From assembly GCA_938027655.1 (NCBI GenBank), contig CALJAP010000009.1:1-35084 (forward strand): a stretch of 35,084 nt of DNA. Direction: 5' to 3'. The stretch is from an uncultured bacterium. GTDB lineage: Bacteria; Armatimonadota; HRBIN16. The first letter of the stretch is position 1, and each line of letters begins with the position of its first letter. This document shows positions 7,967 through 16,470 of this stretch, one piece after another. A program made the position numbers and the translations under genes. The notes beneath the pieces are model-generated. The model was not told the origin of the DNA. It saw nothing but the letters and a program-made list of their open reading frames with translations, and did no database searches.

Positions 7967-7995
7967 AGTATACGCCAATGGCGCACACTTTTCAA
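7967..7995 (-). promoter_or_regulatory. sigma70-type promoter of the TA operon
   Basis: On the minus strand TTGAAA (7990-7995) and TATACT (7967-7972) are separated by 17 bases, which is close to the housekeeping consensus. Transcription would start about 20-25 bases upstream of the toxin GTG. Confidence 0.75.
7974..7984. promoter_or_regulatory. candidate antitoxin operator
   Basis: The palindrome CGCCA-A-TGGCG lies entirely in the spacer between the -35 and -10 boxes of the TA promoter, the usual place for an autoregulating HigA-type repressor to bind. Inferred from position and symmetry only. Confidence 0.45.
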
Positions 7996-8026
7996 TACCC
8001 GCTACGGCAGCTACCGTCGCAGAGCG

Positions 8027-8139
8027 GACCCCTTGGCTGGCTCGGTCTGGCGATGGCGATGGCATGGGCAGGGGGCGCGCTGGTACTCTGGATGAGGCGT
8101 CAGCGTGCGTCCAGTAGTGCAGTGAAGATTCACGCTTGA
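8027..8139 (+). pseudogene. duplicated 3' fragment of a GT2 gene
   Basis: In one frame this reads DPLGWLGLAMAMAWAGGA, then LVLWMRRQR and a 12-residue tail to a TGA at 8137-8139. That is the last membrane helix of the GT2 enzyme ending at 7337, with a more natural basic cytosolic tail. No start or catalytic domain is attached: upstream lies only the TA promoter. It is either the original end of the GT2 gene cut off by the TA cassette, or the last remnant of a paralogous GT2 gene. Not expected to be expressed. Confidence 0.75.
8035..8083 (+). repeat. 49-bp direct repeat, right copy
   Basis: Exact match to 7239-7287, 796 bases further on, in the same orientation. The segment between contains the complete TA operon and its promoter. 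Confidence 0.95.
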
Positions 8140-8182
8140 CCATTAACGCACAAGAATCGCCCCGCAGCAAGGAGTGACGTAT

Positions 8183-8218
8183 CTTACCGGCGAATCCTCA
8201 CCACAGGAGGTCGGTAAG
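8183..8218 (+). promoter_or_regulatory. hairpin covering the glycoside hydrolase ribosome binding site
   Basis: CTTACCG (8183-8189) pairs perfectly with CGGTAAG (8212-8218), and inside it CCTC (8196-8199) pairs with GAGG (8207-8210). The inner right arm is part of the AGGAGG Shine-Dalgarno sequence (8205-8210), and the fold ends one base before the ATG at 8220. Such a fold could lower or regulate translation. Confidence 0.5.
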
Positions 8219-8219
8219 G

Positions 8220-10529
8220 ATGAAGCTGTTCCTGAGGAGCGTACTCGGCATGATAACACTGATAACGGCGGTCTCGGCGGCGCCGCGAGGCGTGCCCGAA
8301 CCGGTAGTGCCCCTGCCCTTTGGGGTGAACATCCATTTCACGCAGGCACCCGAACGCGAGCTGAACCTGCTGGCGGACGGCGGCTTCCGCTTCGTGCGAA
8401 TGGACTTCACCTGGAGCGAGATAGAGAAGCAAAAAGGCGTGTACGACTTCTCCCAATACGATGTGTTGGTGCGCGATATGACCGCGCGCGGTATCCGCAT
8501 CCTGTTCATTCTCGACTACGGCAACCCCCTCTATGACGAGGGCAAGGCGCCCTATACCGACGAAGGCAGAGCCGCCTTCGCCCGTTTCGCGGAGGCAGGG
8601 GTCAAACGCTACGCAGGCAAAGGCATCCTGTGGGAAATCTGGAACGAACCCAATATTTTCTTCTGGCAGCCCAAACCCAACGTGGAGGACTACGCGAAAC
8701 TGGCGCACCTGGTTATCGATACCATCCGGCGCGTTGCGCCCGGCGAGTTTATCGTGGCGCCCGCTTCGTCAGGCTTTCCTTGGGACTTTATGGAGACGCT
8801 GGGACAGCGTGGCGTGCTGGCGAAACTGGACGCGGTGACCGTACATCCCTACCGCCCTCATTTTCCCGAAACCGCCGACGGCGACTACCGGCGACTGCGA
8901 CTGCTGCTCGACCGATATAGCCCGCGTAAACACCTGCCTATTCTGTCGGGAGAGTGGGGCTATTCGGACGTCTGGGCGGGAATGGACATGCAAAAGCAGG
9001 CGCGCTACCTGCCTCGGCAGTGGCTGAGCAACCTCGCCAATGATGTTTTCCTCAGTATCTGGTACGACTGGAAGAACGACGGCGAAGACCCCAAAGAGCC
9101 GGAGCACCACTTTGGCACGGTGTACCACGACCTGCGCCCCAAACCCGCCTACATCGCCGCCAAAACGCTCACCAGCACACTGAACGGCTATCGCTATCTG
9201 CGGCGCGTCGCCCTGCCTAATCCCAACGACTATCTGCTCCTGTTCCGCAAGGGCGAGGCTCTCGCGCTGGCAGCGTGGACAACGGGTGACCCTCATCCCA
9301 TCACGCTCAGCCTGCCGCGCGGTACGGTGCAGGCAGTGGACAACATGGGCAAGGCACGTAGCATGAACGTCACGGGCGCACCGTTCGTGGTAGACCTCTC
9401 ACAAGAGCCGCAGTATCTGCTATTGCCACCACACGCCGACCTGAGCCTGCTCGGAGCGTGGTCTCCCGCGCGGCAGATACTGACCGTACGCGCAGGACGA
9501 TCGCAGAATATCCCCGTCAACGTGCAGAACCCCACAGGACGAACCTTGAACGTTACTCTGCGGGCGCGACACGGCGAACAGATGCTGGCACAAGTACGGG
9601 TTCGCCTCAGACCCCACGAACAGCGCACGGTGAACGTGCCCGTCAAGGTGGAGGAACGGGGCGGTGAAAGCGTGCGCGTCACGCTGGAATGGGAGACGGG
9701 GCAACCCAATCTCCTCCAAACCGCCACCGTCTGGCTATGCGTATCTAATGTGCTGAACGTCCACACGCTCCCACCTGTCAAACGGCAGGTGATGGTGGTT
9801 ATCGAGAATCTCGGCGAGGAGGCTCTGCAGGCGAAGGTCCGGGTTCAGGCGGGCAGTTTGCAGGGCAGTGCTCCATTGAACCTCGCGAAGGGACAGCGCG
9901 AGGCAACGGTCAGCGTGCAGATGCCCGAACCACTGCCTCCTGACGTGCGCCTCACCGCGCAGATAGTGGACGACAGGGGAGTGACGTTGGCACGTTCCGG
10001 CGAGACGCGCTGGGTGTTACTCGACGCCGTCCGCACCGAGGCGACAGGCTGGCGGGCGTGGCTGGACGGTGATGCGAAGGTGGAAGGGAAAGCAGAGGTG
10101 GGTATCGCTGAAGCCCCCGAACCTACCCCGCTGGGCGTGCGTACCGCGGCGCGGCTGGACTACCGCTTTGCGAAGGGGTGGCGGTTTGCCTGCGTCAACC
10201 TGCCCCAACCGCTTATACCCATCGAGGGCAAGCCCAAAGCAGTGGGGATGTGGGTATACGGCGACGGGAGCGGTAACATGCTACGCTGCCGCATCACCGA
10301 CAACACCGGACAGACTTTCCAGCCCGATTATGGACCCATCACGTGGAAAGGCTGGCGCTTCGTCACCATGCGCCTGGACGGCGGATTCCCCGGCTTCTGG
10401 GGCGGGGCAAACGATGGGGTAGTGCATTACCCCATCCGCTGGGATGCGGTGGTGCTGGTGGACTCCAACCAGCAGAGCGTGGATAAAGACTGGAGTATCT
10501 ATATAACGGGAATAGCCCTGCAGTACTGA
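8220..10529 (+). CDS. secreted clan GH-A glycoside hydrolase with C-terminal beta domains
   Basis: 769 residues. A signal peptide (about 1-20, cleaved near VSA-AP) is followed by a TIM barrel of the cellulase/GH39/PslG type. The acid/base is Glu143 in the strand-4 motif WEIWNEPN and the likely nucleophile is Glu245 in LSGEWGYS. After the barrel (about residue 370) come a small beta domain, an NEW3/Ig-like region (about 410-620) and a C-terminal jelly-roll that resembles carbohydrate-binding modules (about 625-769, with paired Trp and Tyr residues). Substrate cannot be fixed; beta-linked polysaccharide or exopolysaccharide is likely. It starts at an ATG nine bases after AGGAGG, in a hairpin. 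It has no operon partner: the fragment upstream is a GT2 remnant and the one downstream an RHS remnant. Confidence 0.85.
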   Translation: MKLFLRSVLGMITLITAVSAAPRGVPEPVVPLPFGVNIHFTQAPERELNLLADGGFRFVRMDFTWSEIEKQKGVYDFSQYDVLVRDMTARGIRILFILDYGNPLYDEGKAPYTDEGRAAFARFAEAGVKRYAGKGILWEIWNEPNIFFWQPKPNVEDYAKLAHLVIDTIRRVAPGEFIVAPASSGFPWDFMETLGQRGVLAKLDAVTVHPYRPHFPETADGDYRRLRLLLDRYSPRKHLPILSGEWGYSDVWAGMDMQKQARYLPRQWLSNLANDVFLSIWYDWKNDGEDPKEPEHHFGTVYHDLRPKPAYIAAKTLTSTLNGYRYLRRVALPNPNDYLLLFRKGEALALAAWTTGDPHPITLSLPRGTVQAVDNMGKARSMNVTGAPFVVDLSQEPQYLLLPPHADLSLLGAWSPARQILTVRAGRSQNIPVNVQNPTGRTLNVTLRARHGEQMLAQVRVRLRPHEQRTVNVPVKVEERGGESVRVTLEWETGQPNLLQTATVWLCVSNVLNVHTLPPVKRQVMVVIENLGEEALQAKVRVQAGSLQGSAPLNLAKGQREATVSVQMPEPLPPDVRLTAQIVDDRGVTLARSGETRWVLLDAVRTEATGWRAWLDGDAKVEGKAEVGIAEAPEPTPLGVRTAARLDYRFAKGWRFACVNLPQPLIPIEGKPKAVGMWVYGDGSGNMLRCRITDNTGQTFQPDYGPITWKGWRFVTMRLDGGFPGFWGGANDGVVHYPIRWDAVVLVDSNQQSVDKDWSIYITGIALQY

Positions 10530-10576
10530 CGCCGATCTGGTGTGCCCAATGCACCCTGCTATTTGGCGACTGTAGA

Positions 10577-10939
10577 TGGCTGAGTATCCCGTTCGTCTAC
10601 GACGGCGACACGCTGTTTGGGGAAGCCGACCTGGACGGCTATCGCGCGGTCTACATCTGGGGCTTGCTGGGCCCAATTGCCCGCGTCGACTTGCGCTCGC
10701 CTGCCGGTACGCGGTATGATGTGATTGATGGTCTGGGTCACACCCGTTTGCTCCTTGACAGTTGGGGCAGCATCACCGACCGCTATAGCTACGACGCCTG
10801 GGGCAACTCGATAGAGCAGGTGGGCAACTCTTTCAACCCCTTCCGCTGGAACGCGGCGGCGGGGTATGAGTGGACGCCTGCGACGGGTCTTTATCATGTG
10901 GGCGCACGGGAGTACGACCCACGCACAGCCCGGTGGCTA
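10577..10939 (+). pseudogene. RHS/YD-repeat core fragment
   Basis: This frame reads PFVYDGDTLFGEADLDG, then IDGLGHTRLLLDSWGSITDR with YSYDAWGN, then GLYHVGAREYDPRTARWL. This is the conserved end of RHS repeat proteins, the part that forms the closing strands of the shell before the variable C-terminal toxin. The frame has no plausible start (it opens inside the 3' end of the glycoside hydrolase), no preceding YD repeats, and stops at 11000-11002 after running into the antisense of the next gene. The typical follow-on (RDP-type motif) is missing. It is thus a remnant of a much larger gene, cut at both ends. Confidence 0.75.
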
Positions 10940-10965
10940 CCGCTTGAGATGGAGGATGAGACCAT

Positions 10966-13287
10966 CTATTCCTCTCGCACCAGCCACACCTCCGCCACCT
11001 GACAGCCGCGCCCTTCGACCAGCTCCCACTTCAGCCGCAGCACACCGCCGCGCGTCGCCTCCGGTGGAATGGCGAACTCCATGACCGACGGCGGTTGCGT
11101 GCCTCTTAACGCACCGTGTATCTCTATCGACTCGTTCGCCACCAGGCGCATCACCGCGCGGAACCGCCCGTTATACACCACCCGCAGGCGGTAGCGCGCA
11201 TGCGGGTCCAGCCCGGTATATAGCATCTCCAGAGGCGTACCGTACAGCGTGGATGCCTGACTGCCCCACGATAGGCGGTAGCCCGGTGCCATCGCGCCAA
11301 ACTCGTCCTGTGCAGAGCGCAGAAAACCGGGGTCCTTCGCCCAGCCTTCCCCGCGTACCAGATGTGGCTCGGCATCGGGATTGCCCAGGTCGTCATAGAA
11401 ACCACCCGGTCCGGGGTCTGTCCACCGCGCGATCCGAACCAGCGCCCGCGCCTGCTGTTCAACAGGCAACTGCATGGCTTTCTCACTCTCCGCCAGCAGC
11501 CACAAGCGGTTATTGAGCGGTTCGTCCATCGTGTCCAGCACTGCACCGCGCTCCGGCCCGTCCGCATGATAGCGCGACACGCTCATCTGCATCCCGATAC
11601 TCTTCCACAGCGCCTCGCCCAGAGCCAGTAGCTCCCGCCGCATCGTCTCGATGTCAGAGGTGGTGCGCACTTCGCTGAGGATAGCCCTCGCTTCGTCTAC
11701 CGCCCGGCGTGCCCCCAGACGCTCCGCCTGCTCCAGAACCTTCAGCGCGTCCTGTTCCTGCTTGCTCTCCCCCTCCAGACGTGCCTGCACGAACAGGTCG
11801 TAGAGCGCACGAAAGTACGCCATCTGCAAACGCCAGTTGTTCTGACCTTCCTTACCCAGCGCATGCCAGAGGTGCTTCCACAACCCCAGCGTCAGGCGTG
11901 GGCGTGGGTTGCCCAGAAGCGCACCCTGCCAGTTCCGCTCCAGGGCAAGCAGTCCTTCCGCAATGTCCTCCGCGAACTCGGAAGAGATGTACGCCCGCCC
12001 GTACTCTATCAACACATTGCGCACCGCACAGCGTGGGTCCCACAACCTCGCCGACCATATCGCCTTGTTCACGTCATCGTTAACACCCTCCGAATAGGTG
12101 ATACAGCCGTCGGAGAGGTTCATGAACAGGTTGTGAATGTGCGCCTGCGCCATCGGGCGGGGGTTAATCGGCTCGCGGTTGAGGGTCAGCGCAAACGCTA
12201 TGTCCCACTCCGGTACAGGATACTGGCAACGCACGCAGTGGGTAATGTCCGGATAACGACGCAGTTTGTAGCGAGCGGGTACCATCTCGCGCACACGCTC
12301 CATCCGGTCGCGTACCCAGGGACCATACACGACGCCGGTCAGCCAGTCCGGCTGTTGCTCGCGCAGGAAGCGATAAAAAGCGTCCATCCGCTCGCGGCTG
12401 AAGCCCTGTGGAGAGAGCCACAACCCGGCGCGAGGATGCACCCGGCGTAGTTCCTCCGCCATCTTCTCCAGCAGGGGAAACAGCTCCTCCGGAGGCATGT
12501 CGCCCGGGTCACCCCCCGGCACGAACACGTGGTCCAGACGTGACATGGACTCGAACAGCCGTCGCCTGTCTGCCACCATTCTGGGAATGTCTGCCGGTTG
12601 ACCAGATGGCGCGTCGGTATTGGGCAGCCAAATCCACACGTCCAGGTCGTAATCGTCCAGCAGAGAGGATAGCCGGACGTTCATCTCCCACGGCGACAGG
12701 GGCATGATGGCGGTGCGTGGCGCATCGGGTCTCAGTGCCGGAATCAACTCGATACTGTTCGCTCCGAACAGCAGCAGGTCGCGGATGTACTGCTCATACT
12801 GCGCCACGTTCCAGGCGTCGTACGTGTTCGGCATGCTGCGATAGCCTAGCTGATGCCCCCGGATAGGGAAGCGGGCGGATGTGGAAACCAACCTGCCCGG
12901 CGAGCGGTTGGGCAACCAGGCACGTCCTCTCTCGGTATGCAGCCAGCGCAGCAATTGCCCCACAGCAAACAGCGCGGCGCGTCCGCAGTTGCCCACCAGC
13001 CACAGGCGTGGCACACGCGGCGCAGGCAGTTCCAGATACAGCGTGTAGCCCTCGGCGGAATCGGCGGGCGGTTCTGCCTGCCGTGGTACAGGCAGCCCGG
13101 CGGGTACGCGCTGTGGGTGCGCAATCACTATCGTCGGCGCGCCTTCGCGAGGCGTTTCGCCTATCTGCCACGTCAGACCGGCGCGCCTCTTCACCTCATC
13201 GCGCAGCAACTGCGCCGCCTTTCGCTCCGCGCGGTGTGCCGCACTGCCTGCGCTCAAAATAACAGCGCGCGAGAAGTCATGGTTCAT
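10966..13287 (-). CDS. glycosidase-like protein (GH67/GH20-type N-domain and TIM barrel), catalytic class unclear
   Basis: About 773 residues. The first 130 residues resemble the zincin-like domain that precedes the barrel in alpha-glucuronidases and hexosaminidases (ILSAGSAAHRAERKAAQLL, then TIVIAHP). A barrel follows from about 140 (PIRGHQLGYRSMPNTYDAW, then LFGANSIELIP) with GGDPGDMPPEEL at 258-269 where relatives place a catalytic loop. The C-terminal third is helical, then a beta domain (about 640-773). I see no signal peptide with the chosen start (ATG 13287, after GGGGGTGG); a longer frame to 13458 exists but its N-terminus looks non-coding. The usual acid residue after the barrel aspartate is not obvious, so the activity is uncertain. 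It is divergent from the GT-C-like gene at 13386. Confidence 0.7.
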   Translation of the reverse strand: MNHDFSRAVILSAGSAAHRAERKAAQLLRDEVKRRAGLTWQIGETPREGAPTIVIAHPQRVPAGLPVPRQAEPPADSAEGYTLYLELPAPRVPRLWLVGNCGRAALFAVGQLLRWLHTERGRAWLPNRSPGRLVSTSARFPIRGHQLGYRSMPNTYDAWNVAQYEQYIRDLLLFGANSIELIPALRPDAPRTAIMPLSPWEMNVRLSSLLDDYDLDVWIWLPNTDAPSGQPADIPRMVADRRRLFESMSRLDHVFVPGGDPGDMPPEELFPLLEKMAEELRRVHPRAGLWLSPQGFSRERMDAFYRFLREQQPDWLTGVVYGPWVRDRMERVREMVPARYKLRRYPDITHCVRCQYPVPEWDIAFALTLNREPINPRPMAQAHIHNLFMNLSDGCITYSEGVNDDVNKAIWSARLWDPRCAVRNVLIEYGRAYISSEFAEDIAEGLLALERNWQGALLGNPRPRLTLGLWKHLWHALGKEGQNNWRLQMAYFRALYDLFVQARLEGESKQEQDALKVLEQAERLGARRAVDEARAILSEVRTTSDIETMRRELLALGEALWKSIGMQMSVSRYHADGPERGAVLDTMDEPLNNRLWLLAESEKAMQLPVEQQARALVRIARWTDPGPGGFYDDLGNPDAEPHLVRGEGWAKDPGFLRSAQDEFGAMAPGYRLSWGSQASTLYGTPLEMLYTGLDPHARYRLRVVYNGRFRAVMRLVANESIEIHGALRGTQPPSVMEFAIPPEATRGGVLRLKWELVEGRGCQVAEVWLVREE

Positions 13288-13356
13288 CGTGTCCACCCCC
13301 TGTGCTCCGTTTCGCCAGAACAGCCACTTGTCCTCTGTGGCGTGAAGCAGGAGAAC

Positions 13357-13389
13357 ATGGTTACACTGGCTAATCCATGCAGTGCATGA
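13357..13389 (+). CDS. possible 10-codon leader ORF
   Basis: AGGAG is followed by AAC and an ATG at 13357, encoding MVTLANPCSA and stopping at TGA 13387-13389. That stop overlaps the ATG at 13386 of the large membrane protein (ATGA), whose own starts lack a ribosome binding site. The arrangement fits translational coupling through a leader peptide, but an ORF this short can arise by chance. Confidence 0.35.
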   Translation: MVTLANPCSA

Positions 13390-15050
13390 AGGGAGCACCA
13401 CAGGCGTTGGACAATCGCATAGCCTCCGAGCGACTCGCCGACCGCAAAGCGTGGACACTGATTCTTGTCGTCGTGTTGTTCACGCTGCTCCCCTATCTCT
13501 TTGGGGCATGGCTGTCGCTTGGGCGCAAGTACTTCTGGATAAACCACAACATCGACGACAACTGTGTGTACCTCGCGTGGATTCGGCAGGCATGGGAGGG
13601 GCACTTCTTCTTTGAGAACCGCTTTACCACCGACCCCCAACCCCGTCTTTCCACGAACCTCTTCTTCTGGACAATCGGCACAATAGCCCGCTGGACAGGG
13701 CTACCGGTGCTACTGCTTTTCCACCTGGCGCGGATGGGGCTGGGCGTCGTGTGGCTGTGGACGTTCTGGCTGCTAACTAAGCGACTCCTGCCGGAGGGCG
13801 CGCGAATGCCTGCGCTGTGGCTGGCGTGTGTCTCGGCTGGGCTGGGGTGGCTGTTCTGGCGGAATGCAGGCATCAACGCGCCCATCGACGTGTGGCAGGT
13901 GGAGGCATTTACTTTCCTGTCGCTGTATCTCAATCCGTTGTTCGTGGTGGGCACGCTGTTGATGACCGCCTGTACCCGCGACCTGTGGTGGGCAATGCAG
14001 GAAAGACGCTGGCGATTCGCCATGCGAGCAGGCGCGTGGGCGTTACTGCTGGGTAACATCCACTCCTACGACGTGATACAGGTGGCGGCGGCATGGCTGG
14101 CGTTTCTGGTGGTCAGCGACATCATCCACAAGCGTATCGACCGACAGCGATGGCTGATGGCGCTGACGGCAGGAGGCATCGGCTTGCCAACGGTAGCCTA
14201 CCAGTACTGGCTGTACCGCGTCGACCCCATTTTCCGCCACCGCGCCGACGTGCCCACCTCTGCGCCTCCGTTATGGCACGTGCTGGTGGGGTATGCGCCT
14301 CTGCTGGTGCTCGCGCTGATTGCGGTGGTTATCATCGTCCGCGAGCGACGACACCGCGAAGAACCGTTCCTGTTCCTGCTCTGCTGGGCAGCGGCGGGCA
14401 TCGGCTTGCAGTACCTGCCGCGAATCTTTGCAACGGTGGGCGTGCACCTGCCCATGAACTTTGAGCGCAAGATGATTATGGGCGCACACCTGCCGCTATG
14501 CGCTCTGGCAGGATGGGCACTGTGGCTACTGGTGCGCCACCTGCCTGCACGACGCGCCCTGCTTGTCACTGCGCTGGTCATTGCGTCTACCACGCCGAGC
14601 AACATCCGGTGGCTGATCCGCGACGGGCAGAACCTCATCCGAAACATGGCGAATACCGGCATGCACCGCGTCTACATGCAGCCGGAGGAATGGGAAGCCA
14701 TCCAGTGGCTGGCGAACAACACTAGCCCTGAAGAGGCGGTACTGGCTTTCCCCTCCTTCGCGGTGTTCATCCCCCCGTTTGCGGGCAACCGGGTATATGC
14801 AGGGCACTGGGGCGAGACCCCGCAGTTTGCCCAACGATTGCGCGAAACCCTGCGCTTTCTGGACGCCCGTCGTGGCGATGCGGAACGATATGAACTGCTG
14901 CGCCGGGCGAGGGTGAAATATATTGTCACCTTCTCCCCCGAGATGGAAGGGTGGTTTGGCGTTCCCCTGCGCGACTTCGTTGCTCAGCCGCTACAGGGCA
15001 CGGAAGTGGTCTTCCAGAACCAGATGGTGGTGATACTGAAGCTCCTTTGA
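13386..15050 (+). CDS. polytopic GT-C-like membrane protein
   Basis: About 554 residues and ten or more hydrophobic helices. The first extracytoplasmic loop contains HNIDDNCVYLAWIRQAWEGH, with acidic residues shortly after helix 1 as in GT-C transferases, and then FFENRFTTDPQPRLS. The C-terminal 120 residues are soluble and look extracytoplasmic (EEWEAIQWLANNTSPEEAV, then VYAGHWGETPQ), a layout seen in bacterial mannosyl/arabinosyl transferase relatives. No family name can be given with confidence. Starts at 13377 and 13386 are both in frame; the second overlaps a small leader ORF that has a good ribosome binding site. The DUF1800 gene follows 55 bases downstream. Confidence 0.75.
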   Translation: MKGAPQALDNRIASERLADRKAWTLILVVVLFTLLPYLFGAWLSLGRKYFWINHNIDDNCVYLAWIRQAWEGHFFFENRFTTDPQPRLSTNLFFWTIGTIARWTGLPVLLLFHLARMGLGVVWLWTFWLLTKRLLPEGARMPALWLACVSAGLGWLFWRNAGINAPIDVWQVEAFTFLSLYLNPLFVVGTLLMTACTRDLWWAMQERRWRFAMRAGAWALLLGNIHSYDVIQVAAAWLAFLVVSDIIHKRIDRQRWLMALTAGGIGLPTVAYQYWLYRVDPIFRHRADVPTSAPPLWHVLVGYAPLLVLALIAVVIIVRERRHREEPFLFLLCWAAAGIGLQYLPRIFATVGVHLPMNFERKMIMGAHLPLCALAGWALWLLVRHLPARRALLVTALVIASTTPSNIRWLIRDGQNLIRNMANTGMHRVYMQPEEWEAIQWLANNTSPEEAVLAFPSFAVFIPPFAGNRVYAGHWGETPQFAQRLRETLRFLDARRGDAERYELLRRARVKYIVTFSPEMEGWFGVPLRDFVAQPLQGTEVVFQNQMVVILKLL

Positions 15051-15105
15051 ACCTTCTCCCACTCTTTGCGTCTGAAAATGTACCGGAACGAGAAGGTGCT
15101 TACCG

Positions 15106-16458
15106 ATGACCGAACGCGAACGTATCGCTCACCTGCTGCGACGCGCAGCACTCGGCGCCAGTAAAGGCGAGGTGGACTATTACCTGCGCCTCGGCTATCG
15201 CGGCGCGGTAGAAGCACTGCTGGATTACGAGAAAATACCTGAAGACTATTCCGACCTGCTCCGGCGTTTGCAGGGCGACTCACCGCAGCTGCGCCCGCCC
15301 CATGCCAAAATGTGGTGGATTGCTCGTCTGTTAACCACACGACGCCCGCTGCAGGAGCGGATGGTGCTCTTCTGGCATAACCACTTTGCCACCTCCGCTT
15401 CCAAGGTGCCCCGTGCGGAGCTGATGATACGGCAAAACGAAACCTTCCGCCGCCTCGCGCTGGGCAGTTTCCGCGAGATGCTGCTGGCAGTATCGCGCGA
15501 CCCAGCAATGCTGCTGTGGCTGGATAATCACCTGAACCGCAAAGGCAAGCCCAACGAGAACTACGCCCGCGAACTGCTGGAACTGTTCACTATGGGCATC
15601 GGCAACTACACCGAGCAGGACGTAAAAGAAGCCGCGCGAGCCTTTACCGGATGGACCTTGCGCCCGCGCGTGGGGTTCCAGTTCGTACCCGCTCAGCACG
15701 ACGACGGCGAGAAGGTGTTCCTCGGACACCAGGGCAACTTCGACGGCACAGACATCATCGACATCCTGGTCAAACACCCCAAGACGGCGGAGTACATCTG
15801 CACCAAACTGTTCCGCTTCTTCGCATACGACAACCCTGAGCCGGCGGTGATACGCGCCCTCACCAAAACCTACTTCGACAGCGGCTACCATATCGGCGCG
15901 GTCGTGAAGCAGATACTGCTCTCCGAAGCGTTCCTTTCGCCTCGCGCCGTGCGCACCATGGTGAAGTCTCCGATGGACTTCGTGGTAGGAACGCTCCGGT
16001 GCCTGGGCGTCGGGCAGTGGCTGCTTACTGCGTTACAGGCGGAAACATTGCCCCAACCTGTTCTGGCGATACTGCGCTTCGCAGACCAGTCCATGCAGCG
16101 CATGGAAATGAGCCTGTTCTACCCACCGTCGGTGAAGGGCTGGGATTGGGGCATGGCGTGGATAAATTCCGCCACCATGACCGAGCGCATCCGATTTGCC
16201 GACGCGCTGGCGAACCCGCGAACGCTGGGACGAGGGATGGTGGCTTTGCTCAGCAACCCCGCCTCTGTTCCAGCCGATGTGGACGACGAGCAACTGCTGA
16301 AACGGCTCTGTGAGGTGCTGGACGCCAGCCTATCCGTCCAATCAGGGCAGAACATCCTGAAGATAGTGCAAACAAAAGCGGGCACTACCGACCGCTCAGC
16401 CAGAGTTCCAGCGATGCTTCGTCTTGTCTGCGCCAGTGCGGAGTACCAGTTTATGTGA
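15106..16458 (+). CDS. DUF1800 family protein
   Basis: 450 residues with the whole DUF1800 pattern: HLLRRAALGASKGEVD near the N-terminus, then MVLFWHNHFATSASKV, LLWLDNHLNRKGKPNENYAR with ELLELFTMGIGNYTE, and EAARAFTGWTL. The family is widespread in Planctomycetes, Armatimonadetes and Bacteroidetes and is nearly always beside a DUF1501 gene; its biochemical role is not established. No signal peptide is visible. The ATG follows AGAAGGTG at a normal distance. The DUF1501 gene begins 12 bases after the stop, so the two are surely co-translated from one message. Confidence 0.93.
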   Translation: MTERERIAHLLRRAALGASKGEVDYYLRLGYRGAVEALLDYEKIPEDYSDLLRRLQGDSPQLRPPHAKMWWIARLLTTRRPLQERMVLFWHNHFATSASKVPRAELMIRQNETFRRLALGSFREMLLAVSRDPAMLLWLDNHLNRKGKPNENYARELLELFTMGIGNYTEQDVKEAARAFTGWTLRPRVGFQFVPAQHDDGEKVFLGHQGNFDGTDIIDILVKHPKTAEYICTKLFRFFAYDNPEPAVIRALTKTYFDSGYHIGAVVKQILLSEAFLSPRAVRTMVKSPMDFVVGTLRCLGVGQWLLTALQAETLPQPVLAILRFADQSMQRMEMSLFYPPSVKGWDWGMAWINSATMTERIRFADALANPRTLGRGMVALLSNPASVPADVDDEQLLKRLCEVLDASLSVQSGQNILKIVQTKAGTTDRSARVPAMLRLVCASAEYQFM

Positions 16459-16470
16459 TGGAGGTGTGAG

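Noticed and set aside
13288-13458. N-terminal extension of the glycosidase-like protein
   Set aside because: The residues are Cys/Arg-rich and look like chance coding; the ATG at 13287 follows a good ribosome binding site and matches the domain start.
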